DNA of 64,000 nucleotides from Aplectana chamaeleonis (taxonomy: Eukaryota > Nematoda > Chromadorea > Rhabditida > Cosmocercidae), in assembly GCA_029168955.1 (NCBI GenBank), contig JAPDOI010000184.1:248001-312000 (forward strand), in the 5' to 3' direction. This document shows, piece after piece, positions 10,759-22,350 of the stretch (position 1 is the first letter of the stretch; the number at the start of each line of letters is the position of its first letter). Under the pieces are notes generated by a model, which worked only from the letters and a program-made list of their open reading frames with translations, searched no databases and was not told the origin of the DNA. Made by a program: the position numbers and the translations under genes.

Positions 10759-10903
10759 AGGGGCTCTCTACACACCGAGGGAGGAGTTGTCTCGTCTTTT
10801 GCGGCTCTAATTCCACTCGGGACCAAATCGCTTGAATTGAGTAGCGTCGCGTGTCGAACTGCAAAAACGGGATAACTCCACCCTCTGTGTGTAGAGAGAT
10901 CCT
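10759..10903. mobile_element. short TIR element (GGGGCTCTCTACACAC ends), copy A
   Basis: The tips are GGGGCTCTCTACACAC and, inverted, the diverged GTGTGTAGAGAGATCC. The centre has AATTCCACTCGGGACC. It shares tips with the 557-bp foldback at 622-1178 and body with 53849-53993, so it is probably an internal deletion derivative. Its target duplication is not clear. Confidence 0.65.
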
Positions 10904-11171
10904 ATCCCAGGGCTCGGAGCAGGGTTTGGTACGTTGGCGCGTTTGATTATAGCAGCGCGAGTGCTGGAGATAATCAATAGTTGGTGACTCAGCGGAGTCT
11001 CGGCTGCTCCACCCTTCTAGGTAAGGCTGGCGAGGGAACGACTTTTCAGTGTTACTCCAACCCCTTTCCAGCCCTCGCACTGCTATCATCAAGTGCTCCG
11101 ACGCCCTAAACCCTGTCCTAACCTCTTCGTACCATTCGCTTTCGTGCGTGCCGCGCTAGATGACCTCTTAA

Positions 11172-11656
11172 AGGCAGCATACACGCTCAAAAATGATGTC
11201 AATTTTATGGAATGAATCGAAGGTATGAAGCTGTTAATATTCAGAGATGACGAAAAAACTGGAAAAAAATCAACTGAAATGAAGATAGAACGGTTCGTTC
11301 TACATTGGCCCAGAAATGGACGAGTTTTACTGCATTGGCTGAAATAGCGGAGCTAGCGACAAATTTGCTGGTATGACGACGCTAATGTACTCGTACGGCC
11401 CTTTCTTGAACGCTTACGACGTTAGAAGCGTAAAAAATGGGCCAAAATGACCGTAATCGAGCGTTGAACATTGGTATTGAGGGGAGGAGCCCGTATCGGT
11501 GGGCGGAGAAAGGATGATTTTGTGACTCAATACGGCTCAAATACGGTCATTTTAACTCGTTTTCAACTCTCCCAACTTCGTGAGGGCTCTTCTAGAACCC
11601 GTACAACCCCACTAATGTAGTTACCTCAACAACTTTTGCGAGCGTGTATGCTGCCT
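11172..11656. mobile_element. TTAA-flanked miniature element, copy 2 (AGGCAGCATACACG type)
   Basis: TTAA at 11168-11171 and 11657-11660 bounds AGGCAGCATACACGC ... GAGCGTGTATGCTGCCT. It is 485 bp and has no transposase. Its right TTAA is also the left TTAA of the next element. Confidence 0.8.
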
Positions 11657-11660
11657 TTAA

Positions 11661-12143
11661 AGGCACAGGACACCCAAAAAATTAATTTCCAGATTTCACG
11701 CTTATCTTGGAGAGAGTCACACGCTGATCACAGTGGTATCTTTGAAATCGTCCAAGACCCCTTTGAACAGAGTTATGGCTCTTCAAAGATGCCTAGATTT
11801 TGAGGGTGAAAAATTGGTGGACGAGTTGTCTCAGGTCTGTATTTCTGTTCATTCGTAATCGTTACGCGAGTGCAAGCCGGGATAAGGAGACAGCCCGACA
11901 ATGGGGTGAAGAACGGAGTCTCGTAGAAATTCATCCATCCATCGAGCCGCTATCGAGCTCGAAAATCTGTTAGGGGGTCGGGCCTGTGGTGGTGAGCGAA
12001 GGGGGTCGGGCCTGTGGTGGTGGCTTATATTTCGCTTATTTGGAGGAAATGAGATCTGACATTTTGCACGTGTTATACAAGAGGGGTGTTCTACACAATT
12101 ACATGAAAATCTCAAAATTCATATCTGAGGGTGTACTGTGCCT
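11661..12143. mobile_element. TTAA-flanked miniature element, copy 3 (AGGCACAG type)
   Basis: AGGCACAGGACACCC at the left and GGGTGTACTGTGCCT at the right, with TTAA at 11657-11660 and 12144-12147. It carries an internal duplication of GGGGGTCGGGCCTGTGGTGG. The same subfamily recurs at 34359-34834, 54595-54941 and as a fragment at 19996. Confidence 0.8.
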
Positions 12144-12339
12144 TTAACCTGTCAACCACAACAAGCCTTCTTCTTGATCAAAGCAGTAGCAAAGTGGCCC
12201 CATATCAACGTTCTCCGTTTTGTTAAACTTTGACTTGGTCTTACGTGCTTTTTGCATTGATGAGCAGCAGGTTTTTCCAGAGCCACAAATTTTCAAAGCC
12301 TCGCTTTTCATGCTTTGAGTTGCTGTTCGCCTCCACTTA

Positions 12340-13789
<1,450 letters not shown>

Positions 13790-14305
13790 AATGTCGTAAT
13801 CCACATCATTCGAGGCGCGAGCTGCGCGCGCGACTCCTCAGCCTTCATCTGTCCTCCGCTCTCTCACTGTCTCTAACCTCCGCTCCGCACCAGCACGCGT
13901 AGGAACCATGTGAATTTCGCCATTTTATAGACTGGGTTTCTGATAACCATTTGACGGGTACACATTCTGTTCGATTGCCACCTTCTAAAAGTGAAAAGCA
14001 AGACTGAAAATTCGAAAAAACTGTCTTTTTGCGCCATTTTTGACAACGGCCAATTTTTTCTATTTCTCACTCTCCAATAACGGATTTGCTTTTTTCTACT
14101 TCATTACTGAGTCTATTTTACCGAATCGCTGAGTTGTGGTCCATAAGAGCAACGTACAGCCTATAAAACGGCGAAATTCACCTGGTTCCTACGCGTGCTG
14201 GTGCGGAGCGGAGGTTAGAGGCAGTGAGAGGGCGCAGGGCAGACGGAGCCCCAGGCGTTGCGCGTGCCGCCCGCGCTTCGAATGATGTGAATTACGACGT
14301 TTTAT
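13790..14305. mobile_element. foldback element with about 145-bp arms (family Y)
   Basis: The left arm (ATCATTCGAGGCGCGAGC, CTCTCACTGTCTCTAACCTC, CAGCACGCGTAGGAACCATG) is repeated inverted at 14160-14305. The central 230 bp is AT-rich and non-coding. Single arms of the same family lie at 41110-41250 and 44247-44400 in mirrored orientation. Confidence 0.75.
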
Positions 14306-14639
14306 TGAGGGTATCTTACACTGGAAGGCCCAAATCATTTCTTTGCCGATCGAACAATTGGAATTTTGACGAGTATTCAGTTCAGACCAGCGGTTGATAT
14401 AAGGGTCTGGGCAAGCTGAAACTGCGTAAAAAGCGTTTAATGTGATTCTGGGACGATTTCTTGTCTAGTCAAAAACTTATTATTTTGTCATTTGGGCTTT
14501 CGGCAAAGGGGGGACACATGTTGTGGTAGAAAATCAGGAGAAAATTGGTCGAAGGTCCGAAGCTGTTAGTGTAGAGAAATGACGAAAAAACTCGAAAAAA
14601 AAAAATTGATTGAAATCTAGGTATAACTGTTCTTTCTGT

Positions 14640-14889
14640 GGCTGGGTGAGGTGCATCTGCCCTCCTCTCTCACACCCACGCGGGGGAAATTTGGGCTCTC
14701 GAATCGGTAAGTTTAAGGCGACGTTTGATCGAGTAAGCGCAAATCTTATTTGATCCTTTCAGGCTCTGAAGAAGGAGGTTTCTCCGAAACGTCGGCCATA
14801 AAGAAGATATACCAACCTCGTGTCGAGTACAACATCATCAGACATCTAGATTATTACCATGCCGAGGTTTATGGAGAGTCGCACATGGA
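14640..14889 (+). mobile_element. solo Penelope-like terminal repeat (pLTR)
   Basis: The 250-bp insert is flanked by a 12-bp direct repeat, TGTTCTTTCTGT (14628-14639, 14890-14901). It contains a 56-bp intron-like segment (GTAAGT at 14707, TTTCAG ending at 14762), a hammerhead-like motif, then an open frame with SETSAIKKIYQPRVEY. The same sequence borders the GIY-YIG fragment at 16.2-18.1 kb, which ties it to a PLE. Relative to that copy it is 5'-truncated at GGCTGGGTGAGG. Confidence 0.75.
14766..14793 (+). ncRNA. hammerhead ribozyme-like motif in PLE terminal repeat
   Basis: Just after the acceptor, GGCT is followed by CTGAAGA, a bulged A, stem II GGAG/CTCC with loop GTTT, then GAAAC, GTC and GGCC. 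Stem I pairs GGCT with GGCC, and stem III is only AC/GT with no loop. The CUGANGA and GAAA core boxes and the GUC cleavage triplet are intact. Minimal type I hammerheads of this form are known in PLEs and are thought to act as dimers. Activity here is unproven. Confidence 0.6.
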
Positions 14890-15118
14890 TGTTCTTTCTG
14901 TATTCGTCCGGAAGTGGACGTGTTACACCGCATGGGCTGAAATAGCGAAACTAGCGACAAATTGGCTCGTATGGCCCTTACTAAAGCGATTACGCTCTCA
15001 TATGCATGAAAAATGACGACTTGGCGCTTGCAACTTCGCGAGCGTTCTAATAAAGCCCGTACAATACCACTAACGTAGCTATCTCAACAACTTTTGCGAG
15101 CATGTATGCTGCCTTTAA

Positions 15119-15668
15119 AAGCATCATACACGATGAAAACCAGTTTTTGACGTTTTCTTGTTGTTATACCCCTGGAACAACTGAAGGTTGCAAAGAGCCC
15201 CTCTGAAAGACGTCAACTTTTCAAGAAAAACCCATTCTAAAAAAGTTCAAAACAGATATGAAGTTCGCACTGACAACAACGTGGGATTGTTGCGCGGAGA
15301 ACGCAAGGAACAGTCCTACGATTCGTTCCTTGGCACAGCGTTGGAAGCTCTTGGTGTTCTACCTAAACAACAACCACTTGAACGAAATTAAGAAGGTTTA
15401 CCCACCTGCTGCGTTCATTTCTTTCAGGTGCTTTTAATCAATGCCGATTGCGAAATCGACTGGCCTACGACGCATCGAGGCACGCCCGCCGGCAGCAACG
15501 ACTAAGTTTTGTTCCTTGTAACCACGTATCAACCAAGAAACCGGCCCCCAAACCCAGGAAGCCGCTTTGAGGTAAACAAACCTCCATTCAGAGGCGATTT
15601 TGAAACTCCAAACTTTTTGAGTGACATTGTTTTGACCCACTAGTCCGACCGAATGCGAAAGCTGAAAT
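15119..15668. mobile_element. TTAA-flanked element, right-truncated (AGGCATCATACACG type)
   Basis: It follows TTAA at 15115-15118 with AAGCATCATACACGATG and matches the reverse complement of 50245-50851 (GACGTTTTCTTGTTGTTAT, CAAAGAGCCCCTCTG, GACGTCAACTTTTCAAG). It ends without its right tip near 15668. It sits directly against the previous element, sharing one TTAA. Confidence 0.6.
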
Positions 15669-16273
15669 TCCCCACATGCGATCCAACGCCTGGTCCTTAA
15701 ACACTTCCTGAATAAATAGAATATTTCCCAGTCAGGATGCGTTGGCGTAGCTACCGCCCGGCGCTATCGGCAGCTATTTTTGCCCTCACACATTCCGTTT
15801 CGTTGTTTCATTGTTCACGTGGTTCTCTGACATAGGGAACAGGGCGGAAAATACTGGAAAATTAATATGCCAAGCGTGGTTTTTTGGTCGGTCGCATATG
15901 TGGTGCCTGCATAACCAATGCGTTTATGGACAACGAATGCGTTGTTGCTTGTGGTCAACCGCCGTGTTTCTCGGGAGGTCAACATTAGACTGATTTGTGC
16001 TCCCGGAGACTCTTTCTAGCGCTCTCCAATGTACATTGGGCCCGAATCGAAAAACGGATATCCGAATCATTCTGAAAACCATGGTTGTGGGTATCCGAGT
16101 GTATTCAGATGGATCCCGAGTGCTAGCAATTAGTACCGGAATAACAGTGCTTTTATTTTGAATCCATTCGCATGAATCGGAAATCCGCGACCATCGCTTT
16201 TAAAATGATTCGGATATCTAGATGTATGATGATGTTGTACTCGACACGAGGTTGGTATATCTTCTTTATGGCC

Positions 16274-16301
16274 GACGTTTCGGAGAAACCTCCTTCTTCA
16301 G
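16274..16301 (-). ncRNA. hammerhead ribozyme-like motif in sense pLTR of PLE
   Basis: The minus strand carries the same CTGAAGA, GGAG/CTCC, GAAAC, GTC arrangement as the copy at 14766, with identical core bases. It lies downstream of the endonuclease frame in element orientation. Confidence 0.6.
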
Positions 16302-16490
16302 AGCCTGAAAGGATCGAATAAGATTTGCGCTTACTCGATCAAACGTCGCCTTAAACTTACCGATTCGAGAGCCCAAATTTCCCCCGCGTGGGTGTGAGAG
16401 AGGAGGGCAGCTGAACCTCACCCAGCCAGGAACTCGCTAGTAAACAAAACAGCGCGGTAAGTCAATAGTATAGCCGTCTCGCTCATTTAA

Positions 16491-16976
16491 AGGCAGTGTT
16501 CACGATGAAAATCGTTTTTCTGTTTTCCAGCCTATCTTGAAAATGGCCCCATGCTGATTCCAATGATGTTTCTGAAATCGTACACGACCTTCTGGGAATC
16601 AAGTTATGGTCCCTCAAAGATTGAGCTATGGAAACATGGTGGACGAGTTGTCCGAGGCTTGTAACTTCCGTCTTTTGCAGCCGATCTATGCGAGCTGACC
16701 TGAGTAAAGAGAGAAGCTGAGAATGAAAGGAATAACGGGGCTAATGATTGAAAATCATCGCTCATCTCACGATCTCGAGCATTCATTTGTTCACGTCGGT
16801 GGGCGTGTGATGCGCTTTTGGGGTTTTCAATGCGCTCGAAGTTGCAACTTCGGACTCTTTCGTAGCTCTTCCTGGCTCGTTTTCATGCGTCCTTTCGACG
16901 TTAACGTTACAGAGTGTCCCTCCGCTATCCAATTCTAATGCAATTTCGAAAACTTTTTTCATCGTGAACACTGCCT
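16491..16976. mobile_element. TTAA-flanked miniature element, copy 4, inside the PLE
   Basis: Ends AGGCAGTGTTCACGATG and CATCGTGAACACTGCCT, TTAA on both sides (16487-16490, 16977-16980). The other pLTR of the same PLE, at about 17760-17780, has the uninterrupted site (TCATATAAGTCCGAGC on the reverse strand), so this paralogous empty site supports a TTAA-directed insertion after the PLE. Confidence 0.88.
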
Positions 16977-17129
16977 TTAAGTCCGAGCAGAGCAAGCAGC
17001 GGAGCGGTTGGTCATGGCGAAACACAACAGTGATAGGAGATTTCGACATGATACGCCCGATAAGCCTCACTTCGACTGACTCAGAATGAGGAGAGGCTAT
17101 AGGAACGCTGTGGACCACCGATTGTAATG

Positions 17130-17635
17130 TTAGAAGGCTAGTCTTACGTATGGCCTGAGTTCCCGCGTTATATGTAGACCTTCTCCCTTTCGATTAATCT
17201 GCGGGTCATAAGCTTGAATGAAAAATGCCTCTGTTTTCCGTGCTGCGGTATCAGTCTCCCGAGCCATTATCTCGACCTTGATATCAAAGCTCTCACCAAA
17301 ATGGGTTATGACCCGATGCGCCCCAAGCACTGTTGTTTCCCGCTGCCTTTCTTTGCCGTCCAAGTGTTCTTTGATCCTGACATGGAGTGGCCGCGGCGTT
17401 TCCCCGATGTATTTTTCGCTGCACAGCTCACAGGAAATCATATAGACCACACCGCACGTGGTGCAATCCCCGTCCTTGCCAGCCGGGCAAATCACACAAT
17501 TGGAAGTTGTACATATGCGGTCATAAATGCGGTTTCGGACGAGACGCCTTTTAAAGTTGTTAGGAGGGGTCTCGACCAGAAACACGGAGTTTTCCAGTCC
17601 CGTCTTCCTTAAACATTTCCTGATTGAAATGCTCA
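17130..17635 (-). pseudogene. PLE GIY-YIG endonuclease domain, C-terminal fragment
   Basis: The frame encodes the end of a PLE polyprotein: a cysteine-rich linker (CTTSNCVICPAGKDGDCTTC), then the GIY-YIG-type core GVVYMISCELC and KYIGETPRPLHVRIKEHL, a conserved arginine and glutamate region (ARKTEAFFIQAYDPQINRK) and a stop. In PLEs this domain nicks the target so that the reverse transcriptase can prime on chromosomal DNA. The reverse transcriptase that should precede it is absent, because the element is cut off near 17640. The frame itself has no stop and no frameshift, and is open upstream to ISIRKCLRKTGLENSV. Its ATG-less start confirms it is a fragment. Confidence 0.9.
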
Positions 17636-17959
17636 GTTGATCGGATATAAACGGTACTTTGAACGATATGAACGGTATGAACGGTACTTATCGGGCGTAT
17701 GATGTCGAAATCTCCTATCACTGTTGTGTTTCGCCATGACCAACCGCTCCGCTGCTTGCTCTGCTCGGACTTATATGAGCAAGACGGCTATACTATTGAC
17801 TTACCGCGCTGTTTCGTTTACTAGCGAGTTCCTGGCTGGGTGAGGTTCATCTGCCCTCCTCTCTCACACCCACGCGGGGGAAATTTTGGCTCTCGAATCG
17901 GTAAGTTTAAGGCGACGTTTGATCGAGTAAACGCAAATCTTATTCGATCCTTTCAGGCT

Positions 17960-17987
17960 CTGAAGAAGGAGGTTTCTCCGAAACGTC
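17960..17987 (+). ncRNA. hammerhead ribozyme-like motif in antisense pLTR
   Basis: Third identical copy of the motif, directly after an intron-like segment at 17901-17956 (GTAAGT ... TTTCAG). It is plus strand here, opposite to the endonuclease fragment. Confidence 0.6.
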
Positions 17988-18118
17988 GGCCATAAAGAAG
18001 ATATACCAACCTCGTGTCGAGTACAACATCATCATACATCTAGATTATTACCATGCCGAGGTTTATGGAGAGTCGCACATGGAGATTCGGATATCCGTTT
18101 TTCGATTCGGGTCCAATG

Positions 18119-19097
18119 TATACTCTCCAATTATTTTTTTCATCAAGCAAATTCATATGTACCGGAATAATATCAACAAGTTAGAGAGTTAAAAGAGTGA
18201 CAATTCAACGATCTTAAATTAGCAAAAAACACTGAATTCGAGAATCCGACATTGCTCGGAATCTCGCGATTAAGAAGACTGATAAGATCAGTATGGCATC
18301 CGGTCCTTCTGCTGCCGCCAGCGGACACCTCCAGAGTTAGCGCAGTTATACGTTGTCGGGCGATTTCAGTTGTGGACGACAGCTTGATAGGATGTCATCT
18401 CATAACAGCTACTTTTTGACAGCCACAGCAAAGCAAAATTGCTGAGAGTGACTTGCTTATCGCCCTACGAAGCATCTCGGACATTCGTCGGGTTCGACCC
18501 CAGCTCGAACGGGGTCCGTCCCCAGATTTCTATCGGGTTGGACCCCCTAGCATTGTTCCTCCACGTAGTCCCAAGTGAGAAGACATAGGTGAAGAATAAA
18601 TTCTACTTTACCTCACGTCGTCTCAGTTGGAAGAAGTGAGGGGTGAGAGCGTAAAAGGGGTTCAACCCGAGATAAATCTGCGGTCGGACCCCTGATTCTC
18701 GGAGAGGATGGCTCGAGTGCGGTCATGGGGTTGAGCATGTTCGAGGAAACTGGCGTTTCGAAAGAAGTTCAAAAAAGGACAGTGGAGCAATGGAGGTTTT
18801 CCTGCAGCCCTCTACTGTCCTCTCTACACTTATCAGACCAGCTGAGAGGCCACTTTGATTGTCTAATTGACAGGGACAGGTAGCACCCGCCAGCTGGCAG
18901 CCTTTCAGCTCCACTGCTAGCTGATAGGAGTGATAGACGGAATGATTGAGAGCTCAATTGACAAATCATTCATGAAAGAAGACGTCGCGCCGCGGTTGAA
19001 CTCTAGGGACCTCTTTAAGCGGCGTTCAGAGTTTTCGCGGGGCGACGCGACATTACATGTCAGTGAGACCCAAAAATTACGTGGCGCAAGGATTTAA
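18119..19097. other. unassigned stretch
   Basis: No feature was identified. The GC-richer part at 18280-18720 has phrases such as GGGTTCGACCCC and GGTCGGACCCC that hint at an old short repeat but do not define boundaries. Confidence 0.3.
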
Positions 19098-19334
19098 GCC
19101 AATGGTATACATTGTAGCTGCCATGAGCGACAGTCATGACATTTAGCACAAATCGTGGCGGGACCAGCATCGGAGCAATGACACTGGCCGTCCTAGGACA
19201 GTTCTGTGTGTGTCCGTCGCAGCGACATGTCGCGAGGTCTGAATTACTGCAAATGCGCCGATGCCTGTCGTAGCCACTGTCGCAGTCGCTGTGCAGTGCG
19301 ACGCGACCGCGTTCGCAAAAGTATACCATTGGCC
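19098..19334. repeat. possible short TIR element
   Basis: GCCAATGGTATAC at the left recurs inverted (GTATACCATTGGC) at the right. The interior is rich in GTCGC-type words. A cysteine-rich minus-strand open frame runs through it, but it overlaps the inverted repeat and is not recognised. The target duplication is unclear. Confidence 0.35.
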
Positions 19335-19953
19335 TTTTGTGTGAACTCTCCGTGAAGGCTGAGTGACTACTTTGCGTACGTACGAAAATTTGCGTAAACA
19401 ATCAACGGCAATTTTTCGTATGCAACAGTAGCGACAGTTTTTTGTGTTTGTTTAGTGGCAGAATCCACGATGGTGACCGTCTCAATATTATACCCGAAAT
19501 TGAAAAATGCGTGGCCTATCGCAGCAGCAATACCGAAAAATGGCCAAAAAGGAGCCATAAATAGCATTAAACGGCCCTGAACTTCTGTGTGAAGCATAAT
19601 CTCCGCCCACTCCCCTCAAGGGTCACTGGTCGAAACAAGCAATTGAAAAATCGACTGTGTGCAGAAGACCATATTCGAAAGGGGTGAATTTGTTAAATGC
19701 GTACATCATGGGGAATGGTTTAATCATTTGATAATCGTATGTTTGATTGCAGTCAATTTTTCCGCTGTTTACTTTGATCAGTAGCCGTTGAGAGAAGTGG
19801 GCGGCGATTGCGCTTTACATAAAAGTACAGGGTCGTGTAGAGCTATTCGGTGCTCTTTTTTAGCGTTTTTTTGACGTTGCTGCTGCAATAGGCCTCAAAC
19901 TTTTTGAATTTAGTTAAAAACTCGGAAATCAGTTTTCATCGTGGGCACTGCCT
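19335..19953. other. stretch with a TTAA-element right end and one hydrophobic open frame
   Basis: The right part ends with ATCGTGGGCACTGCCT at 19953, the tip of a TTAA-type element whose left end is not found. A minus-strand frame at 19367-19597 (76 codons, FWPFFGIAAAIGHAFFNFGY near its start) could encode one membrane segment, but no gene context supports it. Confidence 0.35.
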
Positions 19954-19995
19954 TTCAGTGCAAGTGATCCTAAATATGATCATTCTATTGCTTTA

Positions 19996-20215
19996 GAGGC
20001 ACAGCAGACCCTCAGGAATGAATTTTGTGATTTTCATTTGTTTGTGTGGTAAACCGCTTCCGTATAACACGTGCCAAGTGCGAGACGAGTTCCTGGCGTT
20101 TTTTTTTCAAGAAGTCTTGAAAATCTTTTTTAAGCTTTTTTGCGGGGCAAGTTAGATTTATCCGTATTATTTTGAACTGTGGCTTGTAAGTTGTTGGAGA
20201 CTCACTACACATTCA
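19996..20215. mobile_element. TTAA-type element fragment (AGGCACAG type)
   Basis: TTAG followed by AGGCACAGCAGACCCTCAGG, then GTATAACACGTGCCAAGTGC as in 34359-34834. The right tip is missing. Sequence from 20216 to 20830 shows nothing recognisable. Confidence 0.5.
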
Positions 20216-20829
20216 TCACGCTGCGCTTTCCGCTCTTGTGGCTCTTGTGGGGACCAGAAAGACCAGAAACGGGCTGAACACGGATATACGCCAAGCTGTC
20301 TGGAATAGGGTCAAGATACGATTTGATAAGTATGTATTGCTGAATTGACCCCCCTAATGTCCTTCTCACTCTGCTTCTTTATCTCTCTAGACTCCTCGCA
20401 ACCACCCCCTATTCACAAAAAACTTCTTCTCTACAAAGAAAGTCGACAGCCGAACAGCGCCCACTCGTTGATGAGTTCCTCGAATTCTGTGATTGTCGCC
20501 GAAGCGTACTGAAGAAATCAAGCGTATCACATACTTACAGTCATTGAAGCATAAAACAGCATGCGCATATATGAAAAACGAAGCATCCCGAAAGCAGACG
20601 CGACACCATGAACTCAAGCGCATGCGAACTTGTCTGCGTGTACGATTGTTTGGCTGAAGTCAGAAGCGGAACTTATTCGGCGCTCTTGGGACTCTTTACC
20701 ATTTCCACTCGTAATACTCACTGATGTGTTAAGTCCAGACATTCCGAAAAAATATAGGACTTTTTCGTCTGACAGGGGAAGTATACAAAGCGTTGATCAG
20801 ATCTGGGGAAACGAACGGTATTGCTAGTA

Positions 20830-22350
20830 TCTATCTGGCATCTATAAAAAACTGCGCAGTACCCCGTTCCGAGCCGCAGGTTTCGAGGAATTATAAACTC
20901 AATACTGTCGTTTTTTGTGCCTTTTGTACCTTCCAAAACGCTCAGTAAACTTTCGAAAAATCGGGAAACGGACCTAATAATCGTGTTCAGCGCCCAAAAC
21001 AACCAGCCTGAGCAACGCTTGGGTGAAAGCACATTTTCCTAACTTTGTGCAGACTGATACCGTTTTGGATTTGTACGGATTGTCGGTTGAACGGCTACTT
21101 ATATCAAATAGAAATTTTGAAAGCGCCTCAGGGAGATGTTCCAGATTTGTCCTGAAACTATCTGGGAAGTTTTCTGGGCGCTGATCACGGATCTGTGGTT
21201 TATTTGTCGTAATTCCAAGGTTTTCGTCTCAAAGGCAGTGTTCATGATAATCTTCAATTTCGATATTGCTCGGTATACTGATTAAGTGGTCCCCGGGTAG
21301 AACTATAATAACGTAGAAATTGATAAAAACGCTCCAGAAGTACACGAAATCCTTTAATCTTTCCCCGCCCCTTTACTCTCACAGAAACTGTTCGTTGTTA
21401 CCATGAAATCTTTCGTGGACCCGTCCTTTGCAATTCTCTACTCTCTATTGCTCCGTTCTTTCCTTGGGGCTCTAACTAAACCTGCTTTGCATAAAATATT
21501 CTTCTATTTTCGATTGACACAGTTTTCCACCGGTGACAACCACCATGAACATGTTTATCCAACCGGACTAGTCCATGTTACAGATTAATGCCACTGAAAT
21601 ACGACGTTTTAATGCGTTTCTCCCCGTTTCTTCGTAATTTTGGTAACTTTTGGAGGCCAACGCATTGTTTTATGTATAAATCTCGGAGACAAAAATCATC
21701 GTGAACACTGCCTTTAGTTCGCTCAAAGCATCCCAGTGGTGAAGATTTCGAAGGCAAAACGCTTCTTTCTAGATATCCGTAGTTCTAAGATAGATGTGTC
21801 TCGAAAAGTTTCTCTGAATTTAATTTGATGTGCTTAACGCGAATCTGGGATCCGTTTTCTAATTTTCTGCAGATTGCGGTAGATTACGGTGGGTATACGG
21901 TAGTTTGATCAAAGGCTCAGATTTGACTCTAAACTCGTACGCGGGGGTGGTGAATACGAATTTGACGTACATTTGCCGATTTCCAAACTACTAAGGTAGG
22001 TTTTGCCCCTAAATGGCATATTAACTACCGCTACCTACAGTAAACCTCAGAATTTTGACAAACAGACCCTAGATTCGTATTCAGCACCCTGGGTTACCAC
22101 TACGTACAAGTGGTAATCTAAGGGACTGAGTACGTACGTACAAGTTCTGGGTAAAATCCAAATCTTTTTACCTTACCGTTCCATAAATCTTCAGAACGCT
22201 CATAACTTGGAACCGGCTGCTCGGGGCGAGGTACTGCGAAGTTTTACGATAGACGCTCAAGGGATACTGGAAATACATTTCGTTTCCGCAGATCCGACCT
22301 ACGATTTATATACTCCCCTTGTTAGAATTGGAAGTTCATGCCAGCCTATT
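20830..22350. repeat. old dispersed repeat X, copy 1 (interrupted)
   Basis: Blocks such as CGTGTTCAGCGCCCAAAAC, TTTGTGCAGACTGATACCG, GGGTATACGGTAGTTTG and GCACCCTGGGTTACC recur in the same order at 32190-33240. The copies are clearly diverged. A TTAA element splits this one at 21233. No coding potential is shared. Confidence 0.6.
21233..21713. mobile_element. TTAA-type miniature element, copy 5, inside repeat X
   Basis: AGGCAGTGTTCATGAT and ATCGTGAACACTGCCT ends. The flanks are TCAA and TTAG rather than TTAA, so the duplication has decayed. Repeat X copy 2 shows an uninterrupted equivalent (CGACTAAATTTGCTCAAAGC). Confidence 0.75.

Larger units (their letters stand above)
14515..15114. mobile_element. 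TTAA-type element, left-truncated, split by PLE repeat
   Basis: The right part (GAGCATGTATGCTGCCT, then TTAA at 15115-15118) and the body (CGAAGCTGTTAGTG, GACGAAAAAACTCG) match copy 2 at 11172-11656. The left tip is gone. It is interrupted at 14640 by a 250-bp PLE terminal repeat. Confidence 0.65.
16218..18083 (-). mobile_element. Penelope-like retroelement, 5'-truncated, inverted pLTR layout
   Basis: An exact 11-bp target duplication, GATTCGGATAT, lies at 16207-16217 and 18084-18094. Read on the minus strand: an antisense pLTR (18083 to about 17645), a truncated GIY-YIG endonuclease frame (17635-17130), then a sense pLTR (about 17075-16218) split by a TTAA element. No reverse transcriptase is left. 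PLEs with one inverted terminal repeat are well known and arise during target-primed integration. The element is dead for autonomous transposition. Confidence 0.8.
16034..18118. mobile_element. TA-flanked TIR element hosting the PLE
   Basis: CATTGGGCCCGAATCG at the left and CGATTCGGGTCCAATG at the right, each continuing into AAAACGGATATCCGAATC, with TA outside both. Removing the PLE leaves about 208 bp, a typical miniature Tc1-like size. The left remainder is 16034-16217 and the right is 18095-18118. Confidence 0.6.
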
